The notes below the pieces were generated by a model. It worked only from the letters and a program-made list of their open reading frames with translations, did not search any database and had not been told where the DNA came from. A stretch of DNA of 64,000 nucleotides, from positions 1 to 64,000 of the forward strand of contig JACZKP010000139.1 of the NCBI GenBank assembly GCA_014860005.1, written 5' to 3'. The stretch is from Verrucomicrobiota bacterium (GTDB taxonomy: Bacteria > Verrucomicrobiota > Verrucomicrobiae > Limisphaerales > UBA11358). This document shows, piece after piece, positions 50,661 to 59,618 of this stretch. The position numbers and the translations under genes are program-made. Numbering within the stretch: the first letter of the stretch is position 1; every line of letters begins with the position of its first letter.

Positions 50661-52073
50661 CTATTTCCCGATGCAGAACTGTTTGAAGATGGAATCCAGC
50701 AAATCTTCGGTGGAAGTCTTACCCACAATTTCGCCCACGGCGTTGACCGCAATGCGCAGGTCCACGGCCACTAATTCCAAAGTTACCCCTTCGCGCAAGG
50801 CGGCTAGTGCGAGGACCGCCGACTCGTGCGCCCGGCTCAAGGCGTCCTGATGGCGCGAATTAATCATCGCCTCCAGCATCTCGGCTTTGATTTCGCCCGA
50901 CCAAACCAAATCCTTGATGGCGTCTTTGAGTTGCTCGATCCCCTGCCCGGTCAGACAACTGACGTCAACGGTGTCAGGTCTTGAACTGAACATCTGATTT
51001 GCTGGCTTCGCTACTTCGGGTGAGGCGAGGGCTGGCAGGGTCAGCTTCACCCGCAGATCAATCTTGTTACGAACAAGAATCCGCTTCTTGCCGGCAAACT
51101 CAGTCAGATATTTCTCATCCTCGGCGGTCAGCGGTTCCGACGCGTCGAACACATGCAGGATAAATTCCGCCGTGGCGAGACTTTGGTGGCTGCGACGGAT
51201 GCCTTCGCTCTCAATCTCATCGCGCGCCTCGCGCAGGCCCGCCGTATCCACGAACACCACCGGCAGCCCCCGCACATTGGCCGTCTCCTCGATGGTGTCG
51301 CGCGTCGTGCCCGGCACGGGCGAAACGATGGCGCGATCATGACCAAGGAGTTGATTGAGCAGACTGGATTTGCCGGCATTGGGCCGGCCCACAATCGCCG
51401 CCCGGATGCCGCGGCGCAGGATCCGCCCCTCGTCGGCAGTGCGCAGCAATTCCTCCATGAAGGCCATCCCGCGCTCCAGCCGTTGCAGCAGTTGCGCGTG
51501 CGTGTCCGGCGCGATGTCTTCCTCGGGAAAATCAATGTGCGCCTCCACGTGAGCCAGCACGTTCATCAAGTCGTCCCGCAGTTGGTTGATGCGTTGGGCG
51601 AGTTTGCCGGCGAGTTGTTCGTTGGCGACTTGAAGGGCCAGTTCCGTGCGCGAATGAATCAAATCCGCCACAGCTTCGGCCTGGGTCAGGTCCAACCGCC
51701 CGTTGAGAAACGCCCGGCGGGTGAATTCCCCCGGCAACGCCAGCCGGGCACCGTTCTCAAGCACGGTGTCGAGCACCGTCTTGGCTGATAGCAATCCGCC
51801 GTGGCAGGCGATTTCCACCACATCCTCGCGCGTGTAAGTGCGCGGCGCACGCATGACGGAAACGAGCACTTCGTCCACCTGCCGGCCCTCGCGCATGATT
51901 TTGCCGTAATGGATTGTGTGGGTGCTGGCTTCGCTGGGTTTGCGGGAACTTTTGCCTGCGGGTAAAAAACTCCGATCCCCAACCGCCAGCGCCGCCGGGC
52001 CGGAAACCCGGATCACCGCCAGTCCGCCTTCACCCAGCGGCGTGGCGATGGCGGCAATGGTGTCGTCGAGCAT
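50661..52073 (-). CDS. mnmE: tRNA modification GTPase MnmE
   Basis: A 470-residue protein with the full MnmE order. The N-terminal folate-binding tetramer domain starts MLDDTIAAIATPLGEGGLAVIRVSGP, with PGEFTRRAFLNGRLDLTQAEAVADLI. A helical domain follows. The G domain has GRPNAGKSSLLN, the G2 region VPGTTRDTIEET, DTAGLREARDEIE and NKID. The C-terminal CIGK carries the essential cysteine. With MnmG it modifies wobble uridines of tRNAs. Length matches the family (about 450-460). ATG start; it stands alone on the minus strand. Confidence 0.97.
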   Translation of the reverse strand: MLDDTIAAIATPLGEGGLAVIRVSGPAALAVGDRSFLPAGKSSRKPSEASTHTIHYGKIMREGRQVDEVLVSVMRAPRTYTREDVVEIACHGGLLSAKTVLDTVLENGARLALPGEFTRRAFLNGRLDLTQAEAVADLIHSRTELALQVANEQLAGKLAQRINQLRDDLMNVLAHVEAHIDFPEEDIAPDTHAQLLQRLERGMAFMEELLRTADEGRILRRGIRAAIVGRPNAGKSSLLNQLLGHDRAIVSPVPGTTRDTIEETANVRGLPVVFVDTAGLREARDEIESEGIRRSHQSLATAEFILHVFDASEPLTAEDEKYLTEFAGKKRILVRNKIDLRVKLTLPALASPEVAKPANQMFSSRPDTVDVSCLTGQGIEQLKDAIKDLVWSGEIKAEMLEAMINSRHQDALSRAHESAVLALAALREGVTLELVAVDLRIAVNAVGEIVGKTSTEDLLDSIFKQFCIGK

Positions 52074-52148
52074 GGCGCAAGATTACCGGTTGACGGTTGC
52101 ACCTGGCAAGGGGCGCGCGTTCATGTGCGTTGCGGGCCAGCAGGATTG

Positions 52149-52400
52149 TCAATGTCCGCAACTGCCACGACGGTTTTCATTCTCCCGACCTTCGAGAAAC
52201 AACCGCGCCTTTTCGTAGCTTTTCCGCTGCAAACAATGCCGGAGGTCCGCCGGCGCATCGAAGGGCAATTGCTGCGCCAGTTCATCTATCCGCCTGAATA
52301 ATGCCTGCAGGTCTGGTTTGGGATTGGTCGTGCGAACGGACCTTGCCGCCGCGTCGAGTTCAACCAGCGCTTGCAGAAGAGATTGTTCAATCTGTGACAT
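52149..52400 (-). CDS. Conserved-looking small hypothetical protein
   Basis: An 83-residue frame from the ATG at 52400. The longer frame from 52520 has an implausible N-terminus. It is helical and charged: SQIEQSLLQALVELDAAARS, PKPDLQALFRRIDELAQQL, DLRHCLQRKSYEKARLFLEG. Coiled-coil character is likely. I do not know its function. It is divergent from murQ (87 bases between starts) and may be co-regulated with it. Confidence 0.6.
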   Translation of the reverse strand: MSQIEQSLLQALVELDAAARSVRTTNPKPDLQALFRRIDELAQQLPFDAPADLRHCLQRKSYEKARLFLEGRENENRRGSCGH

Positions 52401-52487
52401 GCCTGATTCAATACCCTGCCGCGGTAGCTTTTTCCATCCCACAGTTAAAGTCATTGAAAATGCCCGCACTGGTAGAATAATCGAGGC

Positions 52488-53357
52488 ATGCCTGCTGTCC
52501 GCAAAGCCAAACCCAGCCAATCTCCAGACGGAGTCGTGCGATCCACCCGCCTCTCACCCACCGAACAACGCAATCCGCGTTCGCAGAATCTCGATAAGCT
52601 GCCCGTGCGGGACGCGGTGACTTTGATGCTCTCGGAGGAGGCCAGAGTCCCACGCATCCTGTTGCAGCATCGCCAGGAGTTAACTAGAGCCGTGGATTTA
52701 GTGGCCCGTGCGTTTCGCCGAGGGGGACGGTTGATCTACGTGGGTGCCGGCACGAGTGGCCGGCTCGGTGTGCTTGATGCCAGTGAGTGTCCGCCCACAT
52801 TCCGCACACCGCACGAGATGGTACAAGGCATCATTGCGGGTGGCGATACTGCGTTGCGCCGATCAGTCGAAGGCGCGGAGGATGATCGCGTCGCGGGCGC
52901 GAGGGAGATTTCGAATCGGCGTGTGGGATCAAAGGACGTTGTGCTTGGCATCGCCGCGAGTGGCACGACACCTTTCGTCTGGGGCGCGTTGGGCGAAGCC
53001 AAGCACCGCCGGGCCACGACGATTTTACTTTGCTTCAACCCGTTCCTCACCATTCCTCGCCCACTGCGTCCGAGGCTGGTGATTGCTCCCAACCTCGGCC
53101 CGGAAGTCTTGACCGGTTCAACCCGCCTCAAAGCCGGGACGGCTACGAAACTGGTGCTGAACCTGATCACCACCCTCGCGATGGTCCGCATCGGAAAGGT
53201 GATGAGCAATCTGATGGTGGACGTGGTGCCCAGCAATGCGAAGTTGCGCGACCGGGCGGTGCGCATTGTGCAGGCGTTGACTAAAGCCAGCTATAACCGG
53301 GCCGAGACGGCTCTGAGGCAGCAGGGATGGGTCATCAAACGCGCAGTCAAGCGATGA
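52488..53357 (+). CDS. murQ: N-acetylmuramic acid 6-phosphate etherase
   Basis: A 289-residue SIS-domain enzyme. It has RLIYVGAGTSGRLGVLDASECPPTF (sugar-phosphate loop and catalytic Glu), IAGGDTALRRSVEGAEDD, VLGIAASGTTPFVWGALGEAK, and GPEVLTGSTRLKAGTATKLVLNLITT ... VRIGKVMSNLMVDV, all MurQ signatures. MurQ cleaves the lactyl ether of MurNAc-6-phosphate to give GlcNAc-6-phosphate in peptidoglycan recycling. Length is close to the usual ~300. Its last bases overlap the convergent Yip1-like gene. ATG start. Confidence 0.94.
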   Translation: MPAVRKAKPSQSPDGVVRSTRLSPTEQRNPRSQNLDKLPVRDAVTLMLSEEARVPRILLQHRQELTRAVDLVARAFRRGGRLIYVGAGTSGRLGVLDASECPPTFRTPHEMVQGIIAGGDTALRRSVEGAEDDRVAGAREISNRRVGSKDVVLGIAASGTTPFVWGALGEAKHRRATTILLCFNPFLTIPRPLRPRLVIAPNLGPEVLTGSTRLKAGTATKLVLNLITTLAMVRIGKVMSNLMVDVVPSNAKLRDRAVRIVQALTKASYNRAETALRQQGWVIKRAVKR

Positions 53358-53961
53358 GGTCGTTCACCATCCGCTCAATTGGTTTGAATCTGCCTTCCAG
53401 ATACCACGCCGTGACAAAGCGGGCCAGCCCGGTAATGAAGATGAGCAGGATCACGCTCATCAAATAGAGGCCGAAAGCATGCGGCGGATCGGGCAACATC
53501 ACCCGCGGCAACCCGTGATACAACACCGCCGTGGACAAGAGAATCCCGATGCCCCAGGCCACCCACGGGCTGATGACCGGAAACGCATCCAACACCCGGA
53601 AGGCAAACAGCGGACTCATGCCGTACGCGACCGCTGTGAAGGCTTGTCCAAAACTATGGCGTCCGTGGAACGTCTCACCCAGAGTCTTGATCAACCAGGC
53701 CGCCACAATGACAATGACGACCGAGAGCAGCGCTTGTCCCCCTAGGTAAACTGACGCCTCCGCAATGCTGAAGACTTTTGGCCGTAACATTTCCTTTTGT
53801 ACCACTCCCCATTGTATCAAGCCAAACCCCTCGACGAGGGAGGTTAACAGCAACAAGGGCAACAGAAATGCCGTCAAGACGTACAGCCACCGGCGTTGGG
53901 ATTGAACAATCCGTTCCCATGTCGCCACCGGTTCAAATATCAGCAACAAAGCCTTGATCAT
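53347..53961 (-). CDS. Yip1-family integral membrane protein
   Basis: A 204-residue protein beginning with the Yip1 pattern LLLIFEPVATWERI, where the helical motif precedes the membrane part. Five hydrophobic helices follow: RWLYVLTAFLLPLLLLTSLVEGFG, LGGQALLSVVIVIVAAWLIKTLG, FGQAFTAVAYGMSPLFAFRVL, WVAWGIGILLSTAVLYHGLP, FGLYLMSVILLIFITGLARFV. The function of bacterial Yip1 proteins is not established. It overlaps the murQ end by 11 bases, convergent. ATG start. Confidence 0.8.
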   Translation of the reverse strand: MIKALLLIFEPVATWERIVQSQRRWLYVLTAFLLPLLLLTSLVEGFGLIQWGVVQKEMLRPKVFSIAEASVYLGGQALLSVVIVIVAAWLIKTLGETFHGRHSFGQAFTAVAYGMSPLFAFRVLDAFPVISPWVAWGIGILLSTAVLYHGLPRVMLPDPPHAFGLYLMSVILLIFITGLARFVTAWYLEGRFKPIERMVNDLIA

Positions 53962-54094
53962 GTATCCGATCTAAATATCTGCGAATGAACTTCGAGACAA
54001 TGAAATATCTGAAATATCGCCGCTCGAACACCGCGCCTATGTTCGACGGGTTTGGAACAGTTGCGTTCAACCACGAGTCCGGTAGGCTTGCTCC

Positions 54095-54478
54095 ATGAGT
54101 TTCTGCGGGAAACAAGGCAGCGTCCCCTGCCACCTATTGGTGATTTCCATGATAGGGCTAATGCTGGCCGGTTGCGCCACGGGGAAACCCGACTGGGCAA
54201 ATCGCGTGGGCACGTACACCTTCGACCAGGCGGTTCTGGAGTTGGGGCCGCCGGACAAGCAAGCCGAACTCGAGGACGGCACGCGAGTGGCCGAATGGAT
54301 GACCCGCCGGGGTTACGCCCACAGCCATCCAGAATTCGGCTACTACGGCCATCGGCCCTGGGGGTTCTACGGTCCAGCCTATCCTTCCTACGTCGAAGCC
54401 TACTCGCCGGACTACTGGTTGCGGTTGACATTTTCTCCTGACAGCACGCTGCAAGCGTGGAAGCATTTTGTCAGGTGA
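54095..54478 (+). CDS. Lipoprotein of unknown function
   Basis: A 127-residue protein with a type II signal (LLVISMIGLMLAGC, acylated Cys about 27). The mature part, KPDWANRVGTYTFDQAVLELGPPDKQAELEDGTRVAEW, is similar to small lipoproteins that carry a SmpA/OmlA-like strand-turn pattern (GPPDKQ...DGTRVAEW). A Tyr/Gly/His-rich segment with YYGHRPWGFYGPAYPSY then follows. Membrane attachment is predicted; the role is unknown. The GH-like gene begins about 215 bases downstream. Confidence 0.72.
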   Translation: MSFCGKQGSVPCHLLVISMIGLMLAGCATGKPDWANRVGTYTFDQAVLELGPPDKQAELEDGTRVAEWMTRRGYAHSHPEFGYYGHRPWGFYGPAYPSYVEAYSPDYWLRLTFSPDSTLQAWKHFVR

Positions 54479-54692
54479 TTTCATTGCAACGTTGCGCAAG
54501 CTTGACAGCGCCACCGGGTTGGTTTGGTCTTCCTCCATGTCTGACCTACCTCCGCCCCACCGGTCGTCGCATGTGGCAACGACATCAAACGAATCCCGTA
54601 AACGCGCAATCCTCCCAACGGTCGGATGCCGGTCACTGCCATGGAGCGTTTTCACATACACGACGAACTTGAACATCAAATCAGGATTCTCA

Positions 54693-57092
54693 ATGCGCAG
54701 TCGGGCGCTGATAGTCTGCATGGCGGGTTTGGGGCTCGCCCTCATGGCAGGCAGCGCGCCATCGGCACGTGAAATCCCTGCGCCGCTGCCGGGACATCCA
54801 GGAAATATCTTTCTCGCTGGTCAGGCGATAACAGTTTCCCTACCGGCCGACTCACCGGCGGAATGGCAGCTTCTCGACTACAACGATCAGTTGATCGCAA
54901 AACCGGCGGTGCGTGACGGCGCCATTCATTTGGGCAGCCTGCCGGTCGGGTACTACCGTTTGAAACCAATCGAAGTGGATACGACTAACTGGATTTCCCT
55001 GGGCGTTTTGGCGCCGCTAGCCACGCCAACCCCCAGCACGTCGCCGATGGCGTTGGACGTCGCGTGCGCGTGGTTCTATCCGCCGGAGAAAATGGCCGCC
55101 GTCGCCAACCTGTGCGCCCTCGCGGGCGTGAACCGGGTGCGCGATCGTTTGACGTGGTCGCAAATGGAACCACAACGCGGCGAGTTCGCCGGTTCAAACC
55201 GCTACGACGCTTCCGCCCGGGCGCAGTCAAGCGCGGGGTTGCAGTTGTTGCAGGTTCACCACGCCTCACCTGCCTGGGCTAATCCGAATCAGAAACGTTT
55301 TCCCCTAGATTTGCGCGACGCCTACCGTTTCCACCGCGAAATGGCGCGGCGTTGGGCCGGTCAGGTGCATGCCTTCGAGCCGTGGAACGAGGCGGACATC
55401 AGCGTGTTTGGCGGACACACCGGCAGCGAAATGGCCTCTCTGCAAAAGGCCGCCTACCTCGGCATCAAGGCGGGCAACCCGGACGCGATCGCCTGCCTCA
55501 ACGTTTTTGCCACGCATCGGCAGACGCACCTGGAAGATTTGCACGAGAACGAGGTTTGGCCGTACTTCGACACGTTCAACCTGCACCACTACGAATCGTT
55601 CGAGAAGTACCCGCAACTTTACGCCGCCTTTCGCGCTGTGTCCGCAGGGCGGCCCCTCTGGGTGACCGAATGTGCGCTGCCCGTGAAATGGGCGGGCGAT
55701 GAAAAGTTGCAGGAGCCAACCGACACCGATTTGCGCGTCCAAGCCGAGCGTGTGGCGAAGACATTTGCCCTGTCTCTCCACGAAGGCGCGGCGGCAACAT
55801 TCTACTTCCTGTTGCCTCATTATGTGGAGGGTCAAACCCAGTTTGGCGTGCTGCGCCGCGACCTTACGCCCCGGCCGGCTTTTGTGGCGCTCGCGGCGGT
55901 GGGGCGTCTGCTGGCGGACGCAAAGCCTCTGGGCCGCCTCTCCGCCCTGCCGACACAGGAGGTCTATGCGTTTGAGGCGAAACCGACGGGCGCGTCGCGC
56001 GTCGTCTTGGTGGCATGGGATACAAAGGGCGAGTCAGTGCTGAAGTTGCCCGCCCCGCCCGAAGCTTTGTTTGATCATCTGGGCCGTCCCTTCGCTGAGG
56101 GATCTGCTCAAGGCTTTCGACTCGAGGTCAAACTCACATGCGCTCCGATCTTCGTCGTGCTTTCATCTCCCGCGGCAGAGAACTTGAACCTGACGCTGCC
56201 GCCCATCGCGCCCCCAAGACTTGGCGGCACGCCGTCGCCCATCGTCCTCCAATCGCTCTGGCCGGAAGATCAGATGCTGCTCAACAAGTCGGCCTACCGA
56301 TTGAGCGGCGGCAAATCGGAACGCCTACCGGTCTGGATTTACAACTTCAGCGACAGCGAGGTGAAAGGCCGGCTTCGCGTCACCGCACCCATTGGTTGGA
56401 GAGTCAAGTTGCCAGAAACGGTCGAACTCCCGCCCGAGCGTCGCGTGGAATTGTCCCTCGCGGTGGAAGCGGTGGAGTCTGCGGGAGGGCTCATCGAAAC
56501 CCTCAGAATCACCGGCGACTTCGGGCCGGCCGGTCAGCCGGTGCTTTCTTTGAAGTTAATTAATCCCGGGGCCGGTGCTGCCGTTCCTTTACCGGCCACC
56601 ATGCAAAGTGCCCGCTGGCAGCGCAGCGTTTCCGGTGATGGCCAACTCACGCTGACGGTTGCGACTAATCGCCTGATCGCCGACGCCAAGTTTGGCGGCG
56701 ACGATCGGTGGGCCTACCCGACGCTGTCATTGAACGACGATGAAATCCCACCGGATGGCACTGAGGCGCTCGGCCTCACCTTCACCCTGTTGGAAGGCAG
56801 CGGGCAATTTCGGGTGGTGTTTGAGGAGGCAAACGGGAGTGCCTACGTGGCGGATTTCATGACGCCGCCGCGGGTGGGCGAGACCACGGAAGCCCTGGCG
56901 TTTCTTGAGGGTGCGGTTCACGGCGCGGCGTGGTCCAATCCCGATCCGAATCACCGACTGGACGCCGGGCAAATCCGCGTGATCAAAGTCGGCTGTAATA
57001 CGAGCGCGAGCCATGTGCGCTATTCCTTTGGCAACTTGCGTTGGGTGCAATACCAAGGACCGGCAGCACCACACGGCAGTACATCGCCGTGA
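54693..57092 (+). CDS. Exported clan-A glycoside-hydrolase-like protein
   Basis: About 799 residues from the ATG at 54693, which begins a signal peptide (MRSRALIVCMAGLGLALMAG). The longer frame from 54468 is not supported. A short N-terminal beta domain (60-100) precedes a TIM barrel with VNRVRDRLTWSQMEPQRGEF, HAFEPWNEADISVFGG (acid/base Glu in WNE), NVFATHRQTHLEDLHENEVWPYFDTFNLHHYE, and LWVTECALPVKWAG (nucleophile Glu), the clan-A spacing of GH5/GH39-like enzymes. Two C-terminal beta domains end it. The substrate is not readable. Its last codons overlap the truncated DCC gene on the other strand. Confidence 0.78.
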   Translation: MRSRALIVCMAGLGLALMAGSAPSAREIPAPLPGHPGNIFLAGQAITVSLPADSPAEWQLLDYNDQLIAKPAVRDGAIHLGSLPVGYYRLKPIEVDTTNWISLGVLAPLATPTPSTSPMALDVACAWFYPPEKMAAVANLCALAGVNRVRDRLTWSQMEPQRGEFAGSNRYDASARAQSSAGLQLLQVHHASPAWANPNQKRFPLDLRDAYRFHREMARRWAGQVHAFEPWNEADISVFGGHTGSEMASLQKAAYLGIKAGNPDAIACLNVFATHRQTHLEDLHENEVWPYFDTFNLHHYESFEKYPQLYAAFRAVSAGRPLWVTECALPVKWAGDEKLQEPTDTDLRVQAERVAKTFALSLHEGAAATFYFLLPHYVEGQTQFGVLRRDLTPRPAFVALAAVGRLLADAKPLGRLSALPTQEVYAFEAKPTGASRVVLVAWDTKGESVLKLPAPPEALFDHLGRPFAEGSAQGFRLEVKLTCAPIFVVLSSPAAENLNLTLPPIAPPRLGGTPSPIVLQSLWPEDQMLLNKSAYRLSGGKSERLPVWIYNFSDSEVKGRLRVTAPIGWRVKLPETVELPPERRVELSLAVEAVESAGGLIETLRITGDFGPAGQPVLSLKLINPGAGAAVPLPATMQSARWQRSVSGDGQLTLTVATNRLIADAKFGGDDRWAYPTLSLNDDEIPPDGTEALGLTFTLLEGSGQFRVVFEEANGSAYVADFMTPPRVGETTEALAFLEGAVHGAAWSNPDPNHRLDAGQIRVIKVGCNTSASHVRYSFGNLRWVQYQGPAAPHGSTSP

Positions 57093-57288
57093 AGTTCTGG
57101 TCAGAGTGCGGGCTTAACCCTAAAAGCTCCTCGCGTGTCACGCCCAAGGGCAAGGGATCGAAGCTGGGTGAGGAAAAATCCTCGAAAGCGAGATAGCCGA
57201 GGCGATTACGACGCTGCAACCATCGCACCTCGCGCAGACAGAACGGGCACTCGCCGTCATACAGCAATTTGAAGTGCCAATTGTTCAT
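56983..57288 (-). pseudogene. Truncated DCC-family (DUF393) thiol-disulfide oxidoreductase
   Basis: The frame begins convincingly as a DCC protein: NWHFKLLYDGECPFCLREVRWLQRRNRLGYLAFEDFSSP, with the DGECPFC motif. After about residue 66-75 (QNFTAMYC) the family sequence stops and the remainder is antisense to the GH-like gene. Normal DCC proteins have 120-140 residues with a second conserved half. The 3' part therefore seems lost, probably by a deletion that joined it to the convergent gene around 57060-57090. It is probably non-functional. Confidence 0.65.
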
Positions 57289-57400
57289 AGCGTGTGCGCT
57301 GCCCCCTGACGAAAAGGATCAGAGACCCCGCGCCAGTGACAGCCGACTGCCAACCCCGACGCTCTCGCGGGGTTCTCTGCATCCGGCTTGTTCGGCAAAG

Positions 57401-57655
57401 TCATGAAATCATCCACAAAGCAACGAGCGCCAAACCACCCAGAATAATAAATGACAATCCTGCAAGCTCGAGACGCTCATACCAGACCAGGAGTCGCGGC
57501 TTGTGTCTGCGGCGTCTCGCAGCAGAGTAGGACGCCCATCCCGCAAAAAGCGATACCGGCCGCAACCCCTGCCGGATGCATGCAAGCGCGGTCAAGACTA
57601 TTGCGATCTCAAAAGCAACCAAGCCGGCCAGCCAGAAGGAGACGAATGTGCTCAC
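57401..57655 (-). CDS. Possible small membrane protein
   Basis: An open frame (longest start 57814; GTG at 57655 preferred because the upstream part is Arg/Ser-rich and unlike protein) of about 84 residues. It has two hydrophobic helices, STFVSFWLAGLVAFEIAIVLTALACI and LAGLSFIILGGLALVALWMIS, around a basic loop (AARRRRHKP). No family is recognised. The surrounding 57289-58003 stretch has no other supported gene. Confidence 0.4.
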   Translation of the reverse strand: MSTFVSFWLAGLVAFEIAIVLTALACIRQGLRPVSLFAGWASYSAARRRRHKPRLLVWYERLELAGLSFIILGGLALVALWMIS

Positions 57656-57933
57656 GACGTGAAAAACTGCGCCGAACGAGCTCAGCGACCGCCGCCGGAA
57701 ACGCCCGGTCGGCTGCAACAGTCGCTGACACCACGATGTGTGATAACGTAAATCATAGCTTGGAACAACCATTTCGTGGCAGGCTTGGGTTGAGCGCGCC
57801 GGCGACCAACCCAATTATCGCTGCACTCTCGATACGCATGACACTCCTGCCCAACTCGGCAGCACTTGAACCATCCGTCGTTAAGCTTGGGCTGTCGAGT
57901 GGATTGTTTCCCCGCGCGCTGGCCAAACTCGCA

Positions 57934-57972
57934 AATTCTTTTGTTCCCCACACGGCGAGGCGTCTGGTAATT
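57934..57972 (+). promoter_or_regulatory. Leader element A upstream of the sulfatase gene
   Basis: AATTCTTTTGTTCC (57934-57947), 13 variable bases, CGTCTGGTAATT (57961-57972). The same two blocks with identical 13-base spacing occur at 59570-59608. TGGTAATT resembles an extended -10 element. Confidence 0.5.
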
Positions 57973-58003
57973 GTGCGCCGTGATGTTGCTTGCTCGCTGC
58001 GCC

Positions 58004-59482
58004 ATGAAATTGAAACTCCTGCTATTGCTGGTTTGTCTGGTTGGGCAATTGTCCGGTGTTGCCGCCACCAAGAGCCGGCCAGACATCGTCATTTTCCTCA
58101 CGGACGATCACAGTCAGCTTGATCTTTCGCCCTATGGCGGCACGGCGTTGCGCACGCCGTACATGCAGCGCCTGGCGGACGTGGGCATGACGTTCACGGA
58201 TGCCTATGTGGCGTCGCCGTCGTGCGCGCCGAGCCGCGCGGCGTTGCTCACCGGACTCATGCCGGCCCGCAATGGGGCCGAGGCGAACCATGCCAAGCCC
58301 CGTGCGGAGATCAAGAAGTGGCCGGCGTATTTCCAGGAACTCGGCTACGAGGTCGTCTCCTTCGGCAAAGTTTCGCATTACCGGCACACCGCGGACTACG
58401 GCTTCGATTACTTCGCGCACGACACGTTTCACGATCACGCGGGCATTCCGGCGGCGGTTGAGTTTTTGAAGAACCGTTCGCGCACCGACGCCAAACCGCT
58501 CTGTATTTTCGTGGGCAGCAACTGGCCGCACGTCCCGTGGCCGGAAACCGATCTCGGCTACGATCCGGATCAACTGCCGCTTCCCGCCGGCAGCGTGGAT
58601 ACGCCCGCAACCCGCGCCTGGCGCGCACGCTACGCGGCGGCCGTCACCAAGGCGGACACGGAACTCGGCCTGATTCTCGATGCGACGCGCGCGCATCTCG
58701 GCGCGAACACCCTCGTCCTGTTTTCCGCCGACCACGGCGCGCAGTGGCCGTTTGCCAAATGGAACAGTTACGAAGCCGGCGTGCGCGTGCCGCTCATCGT
58801 CTCGTGGCCGGGCGTGGTCAAACCCAACACACGCACGGCGGCGCAGGTGAGCTGGGTGGATTTTCTCCCGACTTTACTGGAAGCCGCCGGAGGCAAAGCG
58901 CCGCGTGATTTGGACGGCCGTTCCTTCATCCGCGTCCTGCAGGGGAAACGGCGCACGCATCGCGACCGCATCTTCACCACGCATACCGGCGACGGCAATT
59001 GGAACATCTATCCCATCCGCGCCGTGCGCGAGGGCGACTGGAAATACATCCGCAACCTGCATCCCGATTCTGCCTTCACCACACACATTGATCTGCCGGG
59101 CAATCTTGGCCAGCGCGCGTATTTTTCCACGTGGGAAGCTGCCGCACAGACCAACGCATCATCCGCCGCCATCGTGCAGCGTTATCATGCGCGTCCGGCG
59201 GAGGAACTTTACAACCTGGCCACGGACCCACATGAGCAGCGCAATCTCGCCGCCGACCCGGCGCAGGCGAGACGACTGAAGCGGTTGCGCAACGAATTGG
59301 ACGACTGGCTGCGCGCGCAGTCCGATCAAGGCTCTGTTGCCGGTCAACCCCGGCTACTCGGGAATCCAAAGGCTTACGGTTCGCAGGCGTTGTCAGGCAA
59401 TGAGTGGCGAAATTCTGATCTACCCCGAACAAAGCAAGGCGGGCGGCCAACACCCGCTGGCAACACCCCAAACTCGAATTAA
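58004..59482 (+). CDS. Exported Cys-type sulfatase
   Basis: About 492 residues from the ATG at 58004, which begins a signal peptide (MKLKLLLLLVCLVGQLSG). Upstream in-frame starts GTG 57980 and ATG 57983 are possible because a leader motif lies at a matching distance. Sulfatase features are IVIFLTDDHSQLDLSPYGG (metal Asp pair), SPSCAPSRAALLTG with C74 as the residue converted to formylglycine (C-x-P-S-R), KWPAYFQELGYEVVSFGKVSHY, NWPHVPWP, LVLFSADHGAQWPFAKWNSYEAGVRVPLIV and YNLATDPHEQRNLAADP. It removes sulfate esters from a glycan and needs an FGE or anSME; no active FGE is nearby. Confidence 0.93.
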   Translation: MKLKLLLLLVCLVGQLSGVAATKSRPDIVIFLTDDHSQLDLSPYGGTALRTPYMQRLADVGMTFTDAYVASPSCAPSRAALLTGLMPARNGAEANHAKPRAEIKKWPAYFQELGYEVVSFGKVSHYRHTADYGFDYFAHDTFHDHAGIPAAVEFLKNRSRTDAKPLCIFVGSNWPHVPWPETDLGYDPDQLPLPAGSVDTPATRAWRARYAAAVTKADTELGLILDATRAHLGANTLVLFSADHGAQWPFAKWNSYEAGVRVPLIVSWPGVVKPNTRTAAQVSWVDFLPTLLEAAGGKAPRDLDGRSFIRVLQGKRRTHRDRIFTTHTGDGNWNIYPIRAVREGDWKYIRNLHPDSAFTTHIDLPGNLGQRAYFSTWEAAAQTNASSAAIVQRYHARPAEELYNLATDPHEQRNLAADPAQARRLKRLRNELDDWLRAQSDQGSVAGQPRLLGNPKAYGSQALSGNEWRNSDLPRTKQGGRPTPAGNTPNSN

Positions 59483-59569
59483 TGATCCGCGCAAAGCGAG
59501 CTTTGTTTGAAACTGCGTTAAGCAGAGGATTCCCGAGTTAAGGTTTGTGGCAAATTTGGCTCACCCAAG

Positions 59570-59608
59570 AATTCTTTTGTTCCACACGCCGCACTGCGTC
59601 TGGTAATT
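59570..59608 (+). promoter_or_regulatory. Leader element B upstream of the octaheme cytochrome gene
   Basis: Same blocks as element A: AATTCTTTTGTTCC (59570-59583), 13 bases, CGTCTGGTAATT (59597-59608), ten bases before the GTG start. Confidence 0.5.
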
Positions 59609-59618
59609 ATTCGCTGTT

